A stretch of DNA of 64,000 bases from Rehmannia glutinosa (Eukaryota > Streptophyta > Magnoliopsida > Lamiales > Orobanchaceae): assembly GCA_016081115.2 (NCBI GenBank), contig CM071929.1:5146001-5210000 (forward strand). Reading direction: 5' to 3'. Within the stretch, counting starts at the first letter, position 1; each line of letters starts with the position of its first letter. Below the pieces are notes generated by a model. It was given only the letters and a program-made list of their open reading frames with translations. It was not told where the DNA came from and did not search any database. The translations under genes and the position numbers were made by a program. Below, one piece after another: positions 34,476 to 46,700 of the stretch.

Positions 34476-34805
34476 GATCGTCTTGAAATTGTAAAAACTT
34501 ATGCTATTAGAGGAAGTGATTTAATGTAGCATAATCAGAAGTTGGCAGTGTTTGCAAATAGAAACTAAAGTTGAATAAGCCAGAAAAAGGAGTGTTTTGT
34601 GAATAAGTTGTAAAAGTATTTTATTTGTATGTAAAAGTCAAACCAGAAACATAATCACAAATCTAGCTAAAGCACCCCTGCACCTTCTTTTAGATTTTGA
34701 TTTAATTATGCAGAATCGGAATCAGAAGCAAAAGTTAGCATTCTAAAACAGTAAAAACTACTTTTTTCCAATGAAAAGCTGACAATGTGTCTGCAAACAC
34801 TCCCT
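34476..34805. mobile_element. Tourist-like MITE copy in SRLK1 intron 1
   Basis: It is similar across its length to 47407-47745, ending TGCAAACACTCCC. The left terminus is degraded. It lies wholly in the intron between the PAN exon and the transmembrane exon. No coding capacity. Confidence 0.55.
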
Positions 34806-36086
34806 TGTTATGCTTATTCTTTTTCAAAGATTTTCGGTTGAGTGCGAATGAACTGCCATTTCTATCCTAGAAAAAATAATGTCTTATCTTTCAATAACAA
34901 CTCTGCAGGCTCGGAAAAAAGGAAACGAGAAATACTTATTGTGACATTGTCCCTAGTAATTGGAATAGTTCTGCTAAGCCTGAGCTTGATGCTGTATTCT
35001 CGGAAAAGTAAGAAGGTTGATAATCATCCTGATAAAAGTCATAACAAGAACCTTGAGCTACCGTTGTTTGACTTATCCGCTTTAACTAAAGCTACCGATA
35101 ATTTTTCAATCAACAACAAGCTTGGAGAAGGTGGATATGGACCTGTTTATAAGGTAAATACATGAAATTCATTGATTCTGTTCATAAGGTGGATACTGAT
35201 AAATTCTAGTTTTTCAAGTATCTGTTAACATAAGTACATTTTGATAGGACCTGCTCGAACAGGGACATGAAATCGCTGTCAAACGTTTGTCAAGAACTTC
35301 CTATCAAGGAGTAGACGAATTCAAGAATGAAGTAATCTGTACCGCAAAACTTCAGCATCAAAATCTAGTGAAGCTTTTAGGTTGTTGCATTCAAGAAGAA
35401 GAGAACATGTTGGTTTATGAATACATGACCAACAAAAGTTTGGACCTATTACTCTTCGGTAACAATTGCTCATTCATCTGGTCAATTAAGTTACATTATC
35501 ACACATAATTTTCAGTTTATTGACACGCGCTTAAAATGAACATGTCCTGATTTACTTGTCAGATCCGGTGAAAAGCATATTACTAGATTGGCCTACGCGC
35601 TTAAACATCATTAATGACATTGCTCGGGGCCTTATGTATCTACATCAAGATTCTCGTCTCCGTGTTATCCACAGAGACCTCAAAGCCAGCAATATATTAT
35701 TAGATTATGATACGAACCCAAAGTCCAAAGATATCGGACTTTGGACTTGCTTAATTTACCGGAGGAATGAGACAGGAGCCAACACAAGCCGAGTAGTCGG
35801 AACATAGTATGTATGAAACTCTTGATACCTTGTTACATTACATATAATTTTCTTGCAATTTAATCTTTTGGTAAATATTTTTCATGTAGTGGCTACATGT
35901 CCTCGCAATATGCGTGGACGGCTTGTTCTCGGTGAAATCGGATGTGTTTAGCTTTGGTGTTCTAGTGCTTGAGATTATCGGTGGTAAGAGAAACAAAGGA
36001 TTTTCTCATAAAGATCTGACCTCAACCCTTGGACATGTAAGTTTTGCATTAAGAAAAAACTTGAATCTTTATTTGACATAAAAAAA

Positions 36087-36281
36087 GGGATAATTACAAA
36101 TATCACCTTGACTTTTCTTTTAAATACCTCCTTCACATATGTTTCTATTTTACAAATTGCACCTAATGAGTTTAGCGGGCATTTATAATTTATAATGCTT
36201 TATGGGGTATCTGTAATTTTAAAATATAACGGGTGTTTTTCTAATTAGACTAAACCTTAGGGTAGTTTTTGTAATTATCCC
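36087..36281. mobile_element. Small inverted-repeat element (MITE) in an SRLK1 intron
   Basis: The termini GGGATAATTAC and GTAATTATCCC enclose 195 bp. A second member is at 45336-45552 in SRLK2. The superfamily is not determined because the duplicated flanks are A-rich and ambiguous. Confidence 0.6.
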
Positions 36282-36369
36282 TAAAAATAGTCCTTATAGC
36301 ATAATGAGTTAATTTAACGAGGCATGGATGCTATACAAAGAACAAAGGTCACTAGAATTGGTTGATTCT

Positions 36370-37168
36370 TGTTAGAATTCAAGGGTCGAATTCTTAAGTT
36401 TTGCAGTGAGTGTTGTGCAGAGTGTTGGCAACACCTCAGAGTGTCACCGGAAACTTGAATTTTTTTTGATTCTTTGTTTATTTTATCAATTAAGAAAAAT
36501 AACCAAAGCATAAAAATGAGAATGAACACGAGGAATAAAAATTTGCACAAGTATAAAAATACTTGTGCGGCGCCACTAAGGCAAAAACAATGAAGTAGAA
36601 TGTTGATTACACCAAATAAAGAACAAGACCAAGACTTCCCTATTGTACTTGATCTCTTAACTCAACCTTCTACCGTAAACATAAGAGAACAACTATAACC
36701 TATCCAAGACTACAGATTGTCTCTCAAAACTACCAAGAAGATTTAACTTTCAAGAGGTGTTAAGAAAGGTGACGTCAACACCTAACGAACACACTTAGCA
36801 CCTCTCCCTCTTCTTGTGAAAAACTTGGACTCTTTTTGTGAAAACTCAAATATTATGCTCTGGAATCCGTGCCTTGCTTTGTGCAGTCTCCTTGCCCTTT
36901 TATAGAACGGCTGCATCCCTACAAAATAGGCCACACAACCAACTTTCAAGTTAAGGGGTTAGTGGGGGATTGAGAGATGTTGGTTCCTTGAAAGTAGGAC
37001 ACAATCCCTACTATCTCTCAACTCCCAAAACAGCCGACTAAGTCTCCAAAATCATGTAATTGGGCCTGCAAATAATTAGTTTATTTTTGTTCTAGAAACT
37101 TGGCAAAATAACAAGATAACAACAAATTAAAATTATTAGAGTTTTGACTCAGTAGGTCAACTCTAACA
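36370..37168. repeat. Solo LTR inside the last exon of SRLK1
   Basis: 799 bp, TGTTAGAATTC...GTCAACTCTAACA, with a perfect 5-bp duplication ATTCT at 36365-36369 and 37169-37173. It interrupts a codon run that reads LELVDS before it and DLRNSCD after it, so the kinase exon is otherwise continuous. It contains no internal retroelement genes. Confidence 0.85.
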
Positions 37169-37429
37169 ATTCTGATCTGAGAAACTCATGCGATTTATCG
37201 AAAGTAGTTCGATCAATCCATATTGGTCTTTTATGCGTTCAAGAATTACCAGAAGATAGGCCAAGCATGTCTACTGTGGTGCTGATGCTGAGCAATGAAG
37301 GTGTTTTGCCTCAAGCTAAACATCCTGGTTTTTCACAGGTCGAAATACACTAAAAGCTGAAAATTCAGTTAGCTCAACACAGCAAGTTCAATAAACGAAA
37401 TGACCATAACGCTGCTACAGGCTCGATAA

Positions 37430-38584
37430 ATACATGTTTGATAAGTATAGATTACATATTGATTCGTAATCTCTGCCAATCTGGCACATTTCTTCTGTGA
37501 CCAGTTAGGTAGGGTTGTATGTGTCCTTCTTTCAGTGCAGAAGACTTCTGCATATTGCAATTTTGTACTTAAGTCCACGACTTAATACTTAAGAAGACAA
37601 GTGATAACTAAAATGGAAAATATAAGTAAAATAGTAGATTCAGATTTTATGTTCCACTATTATACTCTACATTATATCGAATAAACAACACATGTTGGTC
37701 CAACCAAAAATCTCTGCCGCCAACTCCGCCGAGCTCCACCGAACGACCTGCAAAAGGGGGACCGGATGATTACTCCGGCGTGCCATCTCCGATGCATAAG
37801 TCAGAATATATTTAAAGAAGAGAATAAGATAGAGCAAGTATTAGTGAGTGTGTATAAAATTTCTAATGTCATTCATATCTGATAGGGATGCAATTAACTA
37901 GGATTTTCGAGAATTACCGGGACAATTACGGGGAATCTAAACCCCATTGGGGTGTGTCAGAGTTTGTTACCAAAAAATTAACTGATTAAAATATCTTATC
38001 TGAGTCCACGGTCGAACCGAGCTCTTATTAGCTCTTATTTCTTCTAGTAAGCCGAGCTTAAGTAGGGAGCCTTATACTAAGCCTTTGCAAGAGTTAAGCT
38101 ATAGATACTCAATATTGATCTTAAGTTCGGCCTATTTTATGCCGAATCACGTCTATAAAATAAGTATGTCAAAACATGTGTTATTTATCCAATATAGTGG
38201 AAGAAAAGAATGACTTGATGTTAAAATAAAGTTAAAAAAAAATTGTTGTAAAATCAAAAATAGATTTAAACAGAAATAATACTGATGTAGATGAGTTTTT
38301 TTTTTTTTTTTTTTGAGCAATGATGTAGATGAGTTCAGTTCTTGAACAATCGCCCAAATTCGATCTAGATCAAATCCGACCACAAACACGAAGGCCAAGA
38401 AATCATTATGAACACCGGCTACCTTGAACCAAAAACAAGTAGGCTAGCTGAACTAGTATTAACTTGACCGAACATCTTAGTAAAAGCCCAATTTCGGAAA
38501 CAGCAGGCCACAGGCCGATCACTAGAAGCCTAAATTCGGAAACAACATTGTAATTTATAACTGGCCTGCTTTCTTATTTTGACT
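37430..38584. other. Intergenic sequence downstream of SRLK1
   Basis: No gene. It contains a poly(T) run (38296-38314) flanked by a 15-bp direct repeat TGATGTAGATGAGTT (38283-38297 and 38321-38335), which resembles the scar of a nearly empty poly(A) retroposition. Confidence 0.5.
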
Positions 38585-39484
38585 GGGACAATTGCAAAAT
38601 TAGTCCCATAACTATTGACAACTTGTAATTTTGGTCCCATAAATATTGAGTTTGCAAAATTGGTCTTATAAGTTTAAAAATTTTCGCCAAATTTGTCCTA
38701 TAAGTTTTGTTCTCAAACAATTTCAATTCTATATTTTTCTAGTTGTTGCAATAATGGTCTCCGGGGGTCATTTCATATTTTCATAATATCCAAAATGCCC
38801 TTGCTTACACAAATGGCTTAATTGACAAAGTTTTTGCACTAAAATGGTATCGAAACCCGCATTTTTAAGAATTTTGAGTTATATTTATTATTTATGTGTA
38901 ATTAACCCTTTGTGAGGAGTATATTCTTCGAGAAAAATGAACCTGGACAATTGTCCAAGATGTATCATTTCAGAATGTATCGCCAAATTTCAGTCAAAGA
39001 ATTATATGAATTCAAAGAATATTTTAATTCTACAGAAGCATGTTGGGTCTGATATGGTAGTAATGGACTATATCCGTTTTCATCAAATACTTAGTTTGAA
39101 ATCAAATAACTTAGAGCTGTGAAATATTTGTAAAGGTATGCCCTATTGAGCTTATTGGAATTTGATACATGATCCCTTAAGGTTATGAACGGGGACTAAA
39201 TCTAAGTAGGTATAACAATGACACGAACAAAATAAGTGACAGAAAATGAAGTCATCATATTTTTATGAAATCTGGGTATATTTTGGTTAATTAACTACTG
39301 TTGTGTTGGATTAAAATTGCTAATTCTTGAAAGATATAGTACTATAATTGCTAACTTCTCAAAATATAGGACCAAAAATGCTATTTAACCATAAGAGTAA
39401 AATTGTCCGGACCAAAATTACAACTTTAAAAGTTACATGACTAAAATTGCAAATGTTAAAAGTACCTGACTTTGCAATTTACCC
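38585..39484. mobile_element. MULE-like element with long terminal inverted repeats (900 bp)
   Basis: The ends are GGGACAATTGCAAA and TTTGCAATTTACCC. Inverted similarity extends ~80-100 bp inward, with a shared GTAATTTTGGTCC word. Flanks ATTTTGACT (38576-38584) and TTTTTGATT (39485-39493) agree at 7 of 9 positions, suggesting a decayed 9-bp duplication as made by Mutator-like elements. No transposase. Confidence 0.5.
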
Positions 39485-39493
39485 TTTTTGATT

Positions 39494-40580
39494 TCTGAAC
39501 ACATAGTAAGCTCACTTATGTACATCTCTTGAGAATTGAGATTCAACACAACTACAAAATTATCATTCACATAAGCGAGTGTAATATAATGTTGAAAACT
39601 CCACACCCGTAGTCTATTCCCCCCAAAAAAAATTAAAAAATAAACAGAAAAAGGGAGAAACCCATTTCATAAATCCAATTTCCAAGATTTCTTGCACCTG
39701 ATGGCCGAAAAGCTTGGAGGGGATGGCTTGATTAGCGAACTCTGCAAAGGGTTTTGGTTATTGATGGATTCTGGCAAAGGGGTCATCACATTTGCGAGTC
39801 GTAAAAAGAATTATGCTTTCTCCTAAGCAATATTATCTTATCAATTCTTGATAGTATGTAAATTTAAGTATTGTTGAGTTGTACTTTGGAGATGATAAAT
39901 TTCAAATTATACAGAAACTGATTTATGAAATTTGCTGGACCTTTTGGATATGCTGCATATGCATAGCTTGTTATGCTTATTAAGCTGATTGTCATAGACT
40001 CATAGAGCTACAATCTTCTTATTAAGAGGATGAAATGTTTGTTCATTTTCTAGGTCTTGGTATAATGGACTTCAACGGGTTGTTCTGAAGAATTGGTTTT
40101 TGTTTATATTTTCTTGTTGTGATGTTTTATGTACGTTTTTGCCTTCTTACTCTTTTTTTTTTTTATTATTTATATTTTATGACCAATCTTCTTTTGATTA
40201 CATATGAGCTTCCATCATCCTTCGTATGTCACTTTCTGAGTTTCACTTTCCAATCTGGTGGCGTGATATTGTCAATCAAGAACTGCTTGATGAAGATTTG
40301 GATCATTATGCCTGATCCCAGGTGGCATTTCCTTGGTCCTGAATTATGGAACTGTCACTATCTGATAATATATTGTTTAAGATTAATATATTTGTAGTAT
40401 CCACCTCAATTTTTTATTGAAAATAATATGCAGGAAGTTACTGTGAGTTTTAACTTTAAAGACCATGATCAAATTTAAGAATTAAAATATCATATCTATG
40501 AAGGTCTTATTCAAAGGGTCACTTTCTTATGAGAAACCACACATAGGTTGAACATTCCAGGTGTCGAAAAATGACGTATT
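39494..40580. other. Upstream region of SRLK2
   Basis: AT-rich, with no supported gene. A frame at 40119-40397 has no recognisable features. The proximal part is presumably the SRLK2 promoter. Confidence 0.4.
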
Positions 40581-40586
40581 TATAAA
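40581..40586 (+). promoter_or_regulatory. Probable TATA box of SRLK2
   Basis: TATAAA lies 194 bp upstream of the chosen start codon. A start of transcription near 40612 would give a 5' leader of about 160 nt. Inferred from motif and spacing. Confidence 0.5.
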
Positions 40587-40774
40587 GGACTTCTTCTATC
40601 AGAGTAGAATTTTCAACCACAGAGAAATTTGCTGATAAAGATCTGGTAAATGTCAGTATCATCTTGTCTTCTGTTTGTGGCACTTTTGCATGTTGGTATG
40701 TTTCTCATAGTTCTTCTCAAATTTATTTGCACTCAACTTCTCAACAGACCGTGTTGGTAATTACTAGGATTCCC

Positions 40775-43700
40775 ATGAAAAGTCCCTTGTTTACATATTA
40801 TTGTATTTGCATATCTTGTTCTTTGGTGAAAATATCTGTTTTAAGTGAAAGTATCAATTCATCCCAATCCCTTAGAGATGGTGAGACAATGGTTTCAAAC
40901 GGAGGAAATTTCGAGCTCGGGTTTTTCAGTCCCGGTAGTTCGAACGGCCGATACTTGGGAATTTGGTACAAGAAAATTCCAATCAGAACTATAGTTTGGG
41001 TTGCAAATAGACAAAACCCAATTAAAGATTCATCCGGCTCATTGATGATCAATAGCACAGGAAATCTTGTGCTTTCAAACGAAACTAATACGGTGTTTTG
41101 GTCGGCAAATTCAATAAAAACAGCTCAAGAACCAGTGTTACACCTCTTAGATTCTGGTAATCTTGTCATGAAAGATGGAAATGCAGATAATTACCTGTGG
41201 CAGAGCTTTGATTATCCGTCCGATACGTTATTACCAGGCATGAAGCTCGGATGGGATTTGAGAACTCGTCTAAACCGGCGTCTAGTTTCATGGAAAAGTC
41301 CTGATGATCCATCTCCTGGAGAATTAAGTGCTGGTATAGAACTTGATCCGTATCCCCAGGGACTTATGTGGAAAGGGGGTAAAAAATATTTCCGAGGGGG
41401 TCCCTGGAATGGTTTGAGATTTAGCGGTGCCCCTGAATTGAAGAACAACCCTGTATTTGAATTTAAGTTTGTAGCTAACCGGGACGAGGTTTATTACATT
41501 TATGAACTCCTGAACGAGTCGGTTATTACAAGGCTTGTTGTGAACGAGACAGCCTCAGCGCGCCAGAGGTATGTTTGGGTCGAGGCCGATACGTCTTGGA
41601 AGCTTTACGGATCGGTGCCGCGTGATTATTGTGACACTTATGGCTTATGTGGTAGTAATGGAGTGTGTGTTATAAGTGACTCGCCTGTTTGCCGATGTTT
41701 AGAAGGTTTTAAGCCGAAGTTGGCTGAGAGCTGGGATTCTATGGACTGGTCACAAGGGTGTGTTCGTGAGGAGCGTTTGGAATGCGCGGGAAAACATGAT
41801 TTTGTTAAATTTTCGGATTTGAAATTGCCGGATGCTACGTATTCGTGGGTGAATAGAAGCATGAATCTGAGGGAATGCAGGGAGGCGTGCTTGAAGAATT
41901 GTTCTTGTGTGGCGTATACGAATTCGGATATTAGTGGACGAGGAAATGGATGTGTGCATTGGTTTGGTGATCTTGTTGATATTAGGCAGTTTGCCGATGG
42001 TGGACAGGATCTTTATATACGGATGCCATCTTCAAATAAAGGTTTTCATCTATATTTGTAGTCTCATTATTGTATTGCGATGTTGAAATTTAGACTCGGG
42101 TTTTTTAAAGTATGCTCCATGAGAATTTTTTGTTGTTGAAATGCTGATCAAGATTGTATTTTTTGGCAGCAAACAGGTCTGGGGTGATAATAGCTGTGAT
42201 TGTTGTTCCCATTGCTTTATTATGTGGATGGCTTCTTGTCATTTGCTATCTTTTGAGACGAAGGATGAAAGAAAAAGGTAAATATACTTTTTCTTTAACT
42301 AGTAAGAAACACGTGCTTCGCACGTGATCCATATGGCTTCACTAAATGCAATTACATTATTTAATAAATTTATTAAAAAATATTAAAATATTAAAAAGTG
42401 CTTTACAAATAATGAACATTCATTCAATACTCAAATTATTTAAATTGGAATATTTTAAAGTATTATAACATATATTTTTTTCCTGCAAGTATAGATCGAT
42501 AATGAATGGTCAAAAAAGTATTTTATGAATGCAATCCAATAGCATTTTAAATTTATAAAAAAAAATTCTTATATGAGTGTGAGATCATCTTAATGCTAGT
42601 AATATTTTTTCTTAATTGATTTTAGAATTCTTTTAGCAATATATGTTTAAAGATTGATAAATCAATTATCACATTAATGAAAAGAATTAAAATTAATTAA
42701 ATAACTTCTTTACAAAAATCAAGCATAACATCAAATATTATTTGTAATTTTTATTTTAAATTTAAATTCCATTTAATTATTAATTTTATCCTTGAACTTC
42801 TTATGCTTACTTTTTCCATTCTTTGATCGCTTCTTTGATTAAAGAAATGTATGAGAACAAATTTACAATATAAAGTATATGTAAAAAATACTTTTCAAAT
42901 ATTATTTAAATTTTAATAAGAAACTAAATACTTTTTCATGATATTTAAACTCATATATAGTTATTGTATTCCACCTGTTTCAAGTGTCGTATTTGAACAT
43001 ATTAAATATTAACCAAATATATATGAAAATTAATCCATTACTATCGTCAAGAGTCAATTCTGAAATAAAACTATAAAAACTCTATTCAATTGCACACCAA
43101 ATGTAGTCTTAAAAGAGAAATATTAAGTTATCACTTTTCATATGAAGACACTCTTCAATAATTAAATACAATAGCACTACTTAACCTTTATGTTTGAAAA
43201 TTACTTTTAAAAAATTTGGTTTTTTATAATATTTAATAAAATAAAAATTTAGAAGTATTCAACTCGAGCATTAAATTTGGGGTATGTAAAAATCAAATAA
43301 TATCATTATATAGGTGTAAAATTAAAACTATAATATTAATTATTTTGTAAATGATATTTGAGATTTTTGAAAATTTCAAGTTATTTTAAAATGACTTAAA
43401 AAGTATAAATACATAAAGTTTTAAAATTATATTATATATTATTAGATATTGCTTTCGTAATTTGATTTTTATCTTTAAGTTTATTAGAACATTTTCATAG
43501 CTGTAATTATTCATGTGAACCATATTGTTATAAGATTATAACTATTCTTAATATACTAAAATTAATCTAATTGTTATGTTGTTTGATAGACTATATACAT
43601 ATCAAATTTAAAAAATATATATTTTCTAAATATTATTATTTAATATAAAATAAAATTACCAATACATTTTCAAAAGGTTAATGCTTTGTATTGAACAAAA

Positions 43701-46700
43701 GATATATAGTGATTTAATCTTTATTTAATTTTTAATGAAATTTTGTTCAAATAAGAAATGAAACCCTAAAAGTTATTTTGGAATTCTCATCTCATTAATT
43801 TCTTATATAACCATTAATTTTTTTAATATTTTTAATATTAGTTTTCACTTTATATTGTTGTGTATATTTAATTTCCCATTAATGTCATATTAGTATTTGG
43901 ATTAATATATAATTTAAGTAATGCATTACTTTCTCAGCAAATGTTAAATTCTTTCTTATTAAATGAGTTACTAAGTTTTTCTTTTTTCGTCCATGTCTGA
44001 TCTTTTAGACTCAATCCAATTTTAGCTCTTGTTTCACTCTTTTACATGATTTTATATAATCATATTATTTTGGGTCCTAAGTTTTAATATTAGTGTAATT
44101 ATGATATTTTGATTTATAAATCTTTAAGGGTGTAAGTTTCCAGCGATATTTGAGTTTTAAAAATTATTTTTCCACTTTGTCTTTTAAATGTTTTACAATA
44201 GCATATATATTGTTTTCTGTTCAGTTTCATTTAACTAAATCAAATTATCTATTGATAAAATAGATTTAAGGTTCTCTAACAATATAATTCCATATATATA
44301 TATATGAAATAAAAAATTATAATATGTTATGGATCAAAATTCAAATTTTGAAACTAAAAATTTATTAGCTATCATATAAATATTCACGTGAAAAACAAAG
44401 TTAATACTTTAACAAATAAATTATAAATCATGTATTATAAATTAGTATACATCATGTATTGTATTAATCTTTGAAGGACTATAATTTTCTCATATAAATT
44501 TCATATATATGCTTATGAGATATGTTTGGAAAGCTATAAAATCCTATTTTAATATGAATTTAATTTTGTTTAAAAAATCTCACTACTCAAAAAGTTATGA
44601 CATAAAAAGTAGACTTTTAGTAGTTGAAAAAGAATTTGGTATATCAATGGACACTTGAAATTATATTTAAATTATATTTTTAAAGATAAGTACAATTACA
44701 CCCCCTTCTCACATTATTTAATACCTAGTCATTAGGGTTATAATAGGTATATCAAAAATTTCAAGAAACTTTTAAGTGATTCACACTTTTATAGATAGTA
44801 TAGATAAGTTAGGAGTAGTGCTTGGAGGGGGGATAAATTTCAAAGAAACTGAAAGATACATGGTTCGAACCCTGGTCAACACCTTTACAAAGAGTAAGCC
44901 ATACCATGTGAGCTACAAGCTTGATAAGGACCTGAATTGGTAACACAGTTGGGCGAGATCATACATTTGGGAAATTAATCATATTGTAATGAATGTTGTG
45001 TCTTTTAGAAAATTTAACCATCATCAACTATTTTATGAGCAGGTGAAAATGAAGAAGATGGTTTCAATGATGTGTCTCACAGAGAAGATTTGGGCCTACC
45101 CTTACTTGACTTGGCTACTGTTATCCACGCCACTGAGAATTTCTCAGTGAAAAAGAAGCTCGGTGAAGGTGGTTTTGGACCTGTCTACAAGGTGAACTTA
45201 CAAAGTGTCTTATTTACCCCAGTAAAAAGTTACAAAAAACTCGAATCGATCTAGAGAATAGATGCAAACCTCCCATATAGTCCTTTGCAATAACTTATCA
45301 ATCCATAATTTAGATACTTGAGTTATTAAAAAAAGGGGATAATTACGAAAACTACACTGCAACTTTACCCCCTTCATAACCAAAAATATTTCAAACACCC
45401 CCTTACGTTGTAACAATATTGCAATTACCCCCTTACATTGGCGCAGAATCAAACCTAAGGATCAAATCTCAAGGGCTTCTTTTGTAATTTTCAAACATCT
45501 CCGGGTTTTTTGAGTAACCCAATCCTTAGGGATAGTTTTTTGTAATTATCCCTAAAAAGATGAACTTTTAGTTAGTGGAGACTTACACAAATTGCCTAAT
45601 TTTCAGGGCTTACTAGTGGATGGGCAAACTATTGCTGTGAAGAGACTATCAAAGAGTTCAGGACAAGGACTAAATGAATTCAAGAATGAAGTAAAACTGA
45701 TAGCAAAACTTCAGCACAGAAATCTTGTGAAGCTTCTCGGTTGTTGCATTGAAGGGGATGAGAAAATATTGATTTACGAATACATGCCCAATGGAAGTTT
45801 GGACTCGTTTATTTTTGGTTTGTCTCTGACAAAATCTTGTGAAAGATAATTCTGTCATTCCCTTCGGAAAAAAAAATATTATGCGCAAATTGCTTAACTT
45901 GGTTCTGAAATATCAGATCAAACAAGAGAGTCACCGTTGGATTGGTCGAAGCGTTTCAACATCATATGTGGTATTGCTCGAGGACTTCTCTATCTTCATC
46001 AAGATTCCAGATTGAGAATTATCCACAGAGATCTGAAAGCAAGTAATGTTTTACTTGATGATGAGTTGAACCCAAAAATCTCCGACTTTGGGATGGCGAG
46101 AAGTTTTGGTGGGGATCAAATGCAAGACAATACTAGAAGAATAGTTGGCACGTAGTACGTAAATAAAATTTCAAGATATAGATTTATGCTGCCGAATTTC
46201 ATCATCTTATAATGCAAAACCATTTCCTCTGTGTTTTGCAGTGGCTATATGGCGCCAGAATATGCTTTTTACGGTTTATTTTCGGTGAAGTCTGATGTTT
46301 TTAGCTTCGGTATTCTACTCTTGGAGGTGGTCTGTGGAAAGAAGAATAGAGGTTCTGGCCATCCACAGAACCATCATAATCTAATAGGATATGTAAGTAT
46401 CTTACAAGACATTTTAGTGTTTTCAAATGCCAACTTCAATTTTGATTCTGCATAATTTAATCAGAATTCTAAAAGCAAAGAGGGATGCTTTAGATTTCTT
46501 ATTCCATTTCTGATTTGACTTTTGCGTACAAATAAAACACTTTTACAACTAAATTACCAAATATCTCTATATAAACTTATTATAATTTTAGCTTCTATAT
46601 AAAAGCATTACCAACTTCTGATTCTCAATTACTTTTCGCTTCGACTACAATTAATCACTTCTTCTAAAAGCAGAAAATTTTGCAAACACTCTTTATGGAA

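Larger units (their letters stand above)
33379..37429 (+). pseudogene. SRLK1: S-domain (G-type lectin) receptor kinase pseudogene
   Basis: Remnant of a receptor kinase in tandem with the intact SRLK2. Pieces in order: B-lectin from SDTLNTSQTL (33379-33650, frameshift near 33590), a broken S-locus glycoprotein part, an EGF/PAN part with conserved cysteines (33849-34455; ~35 residues missing after RSGPW), a transmembrane exon (34909-35153), and kinase exons 35249-35459 (AVKRLS), 35564-35806 (HRDLKASN) and 35889-36037. The last exon runs 36321-37429 and ends NEMTITLLQAR. Defects: signal peptide replaced by the inverted repeat, a small duplication and stop at the DFG region near 35720-35755, a one-base loss near 35910, a 799-bp solo LTR in the last exon, and a one-base loss near 37337. 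It cannot encode an active kinase. Transcripts could still exist. Confidence 0.85.

Noticed and set aside
40664..40774. Longer N-terminus for SRLK2 from the upstream in-frame ATG
   Set aside because: It would put ~37 polar residues ahead of the hydrophobic signal peptide; the ATG at 40775 gives the standard SRLK start.
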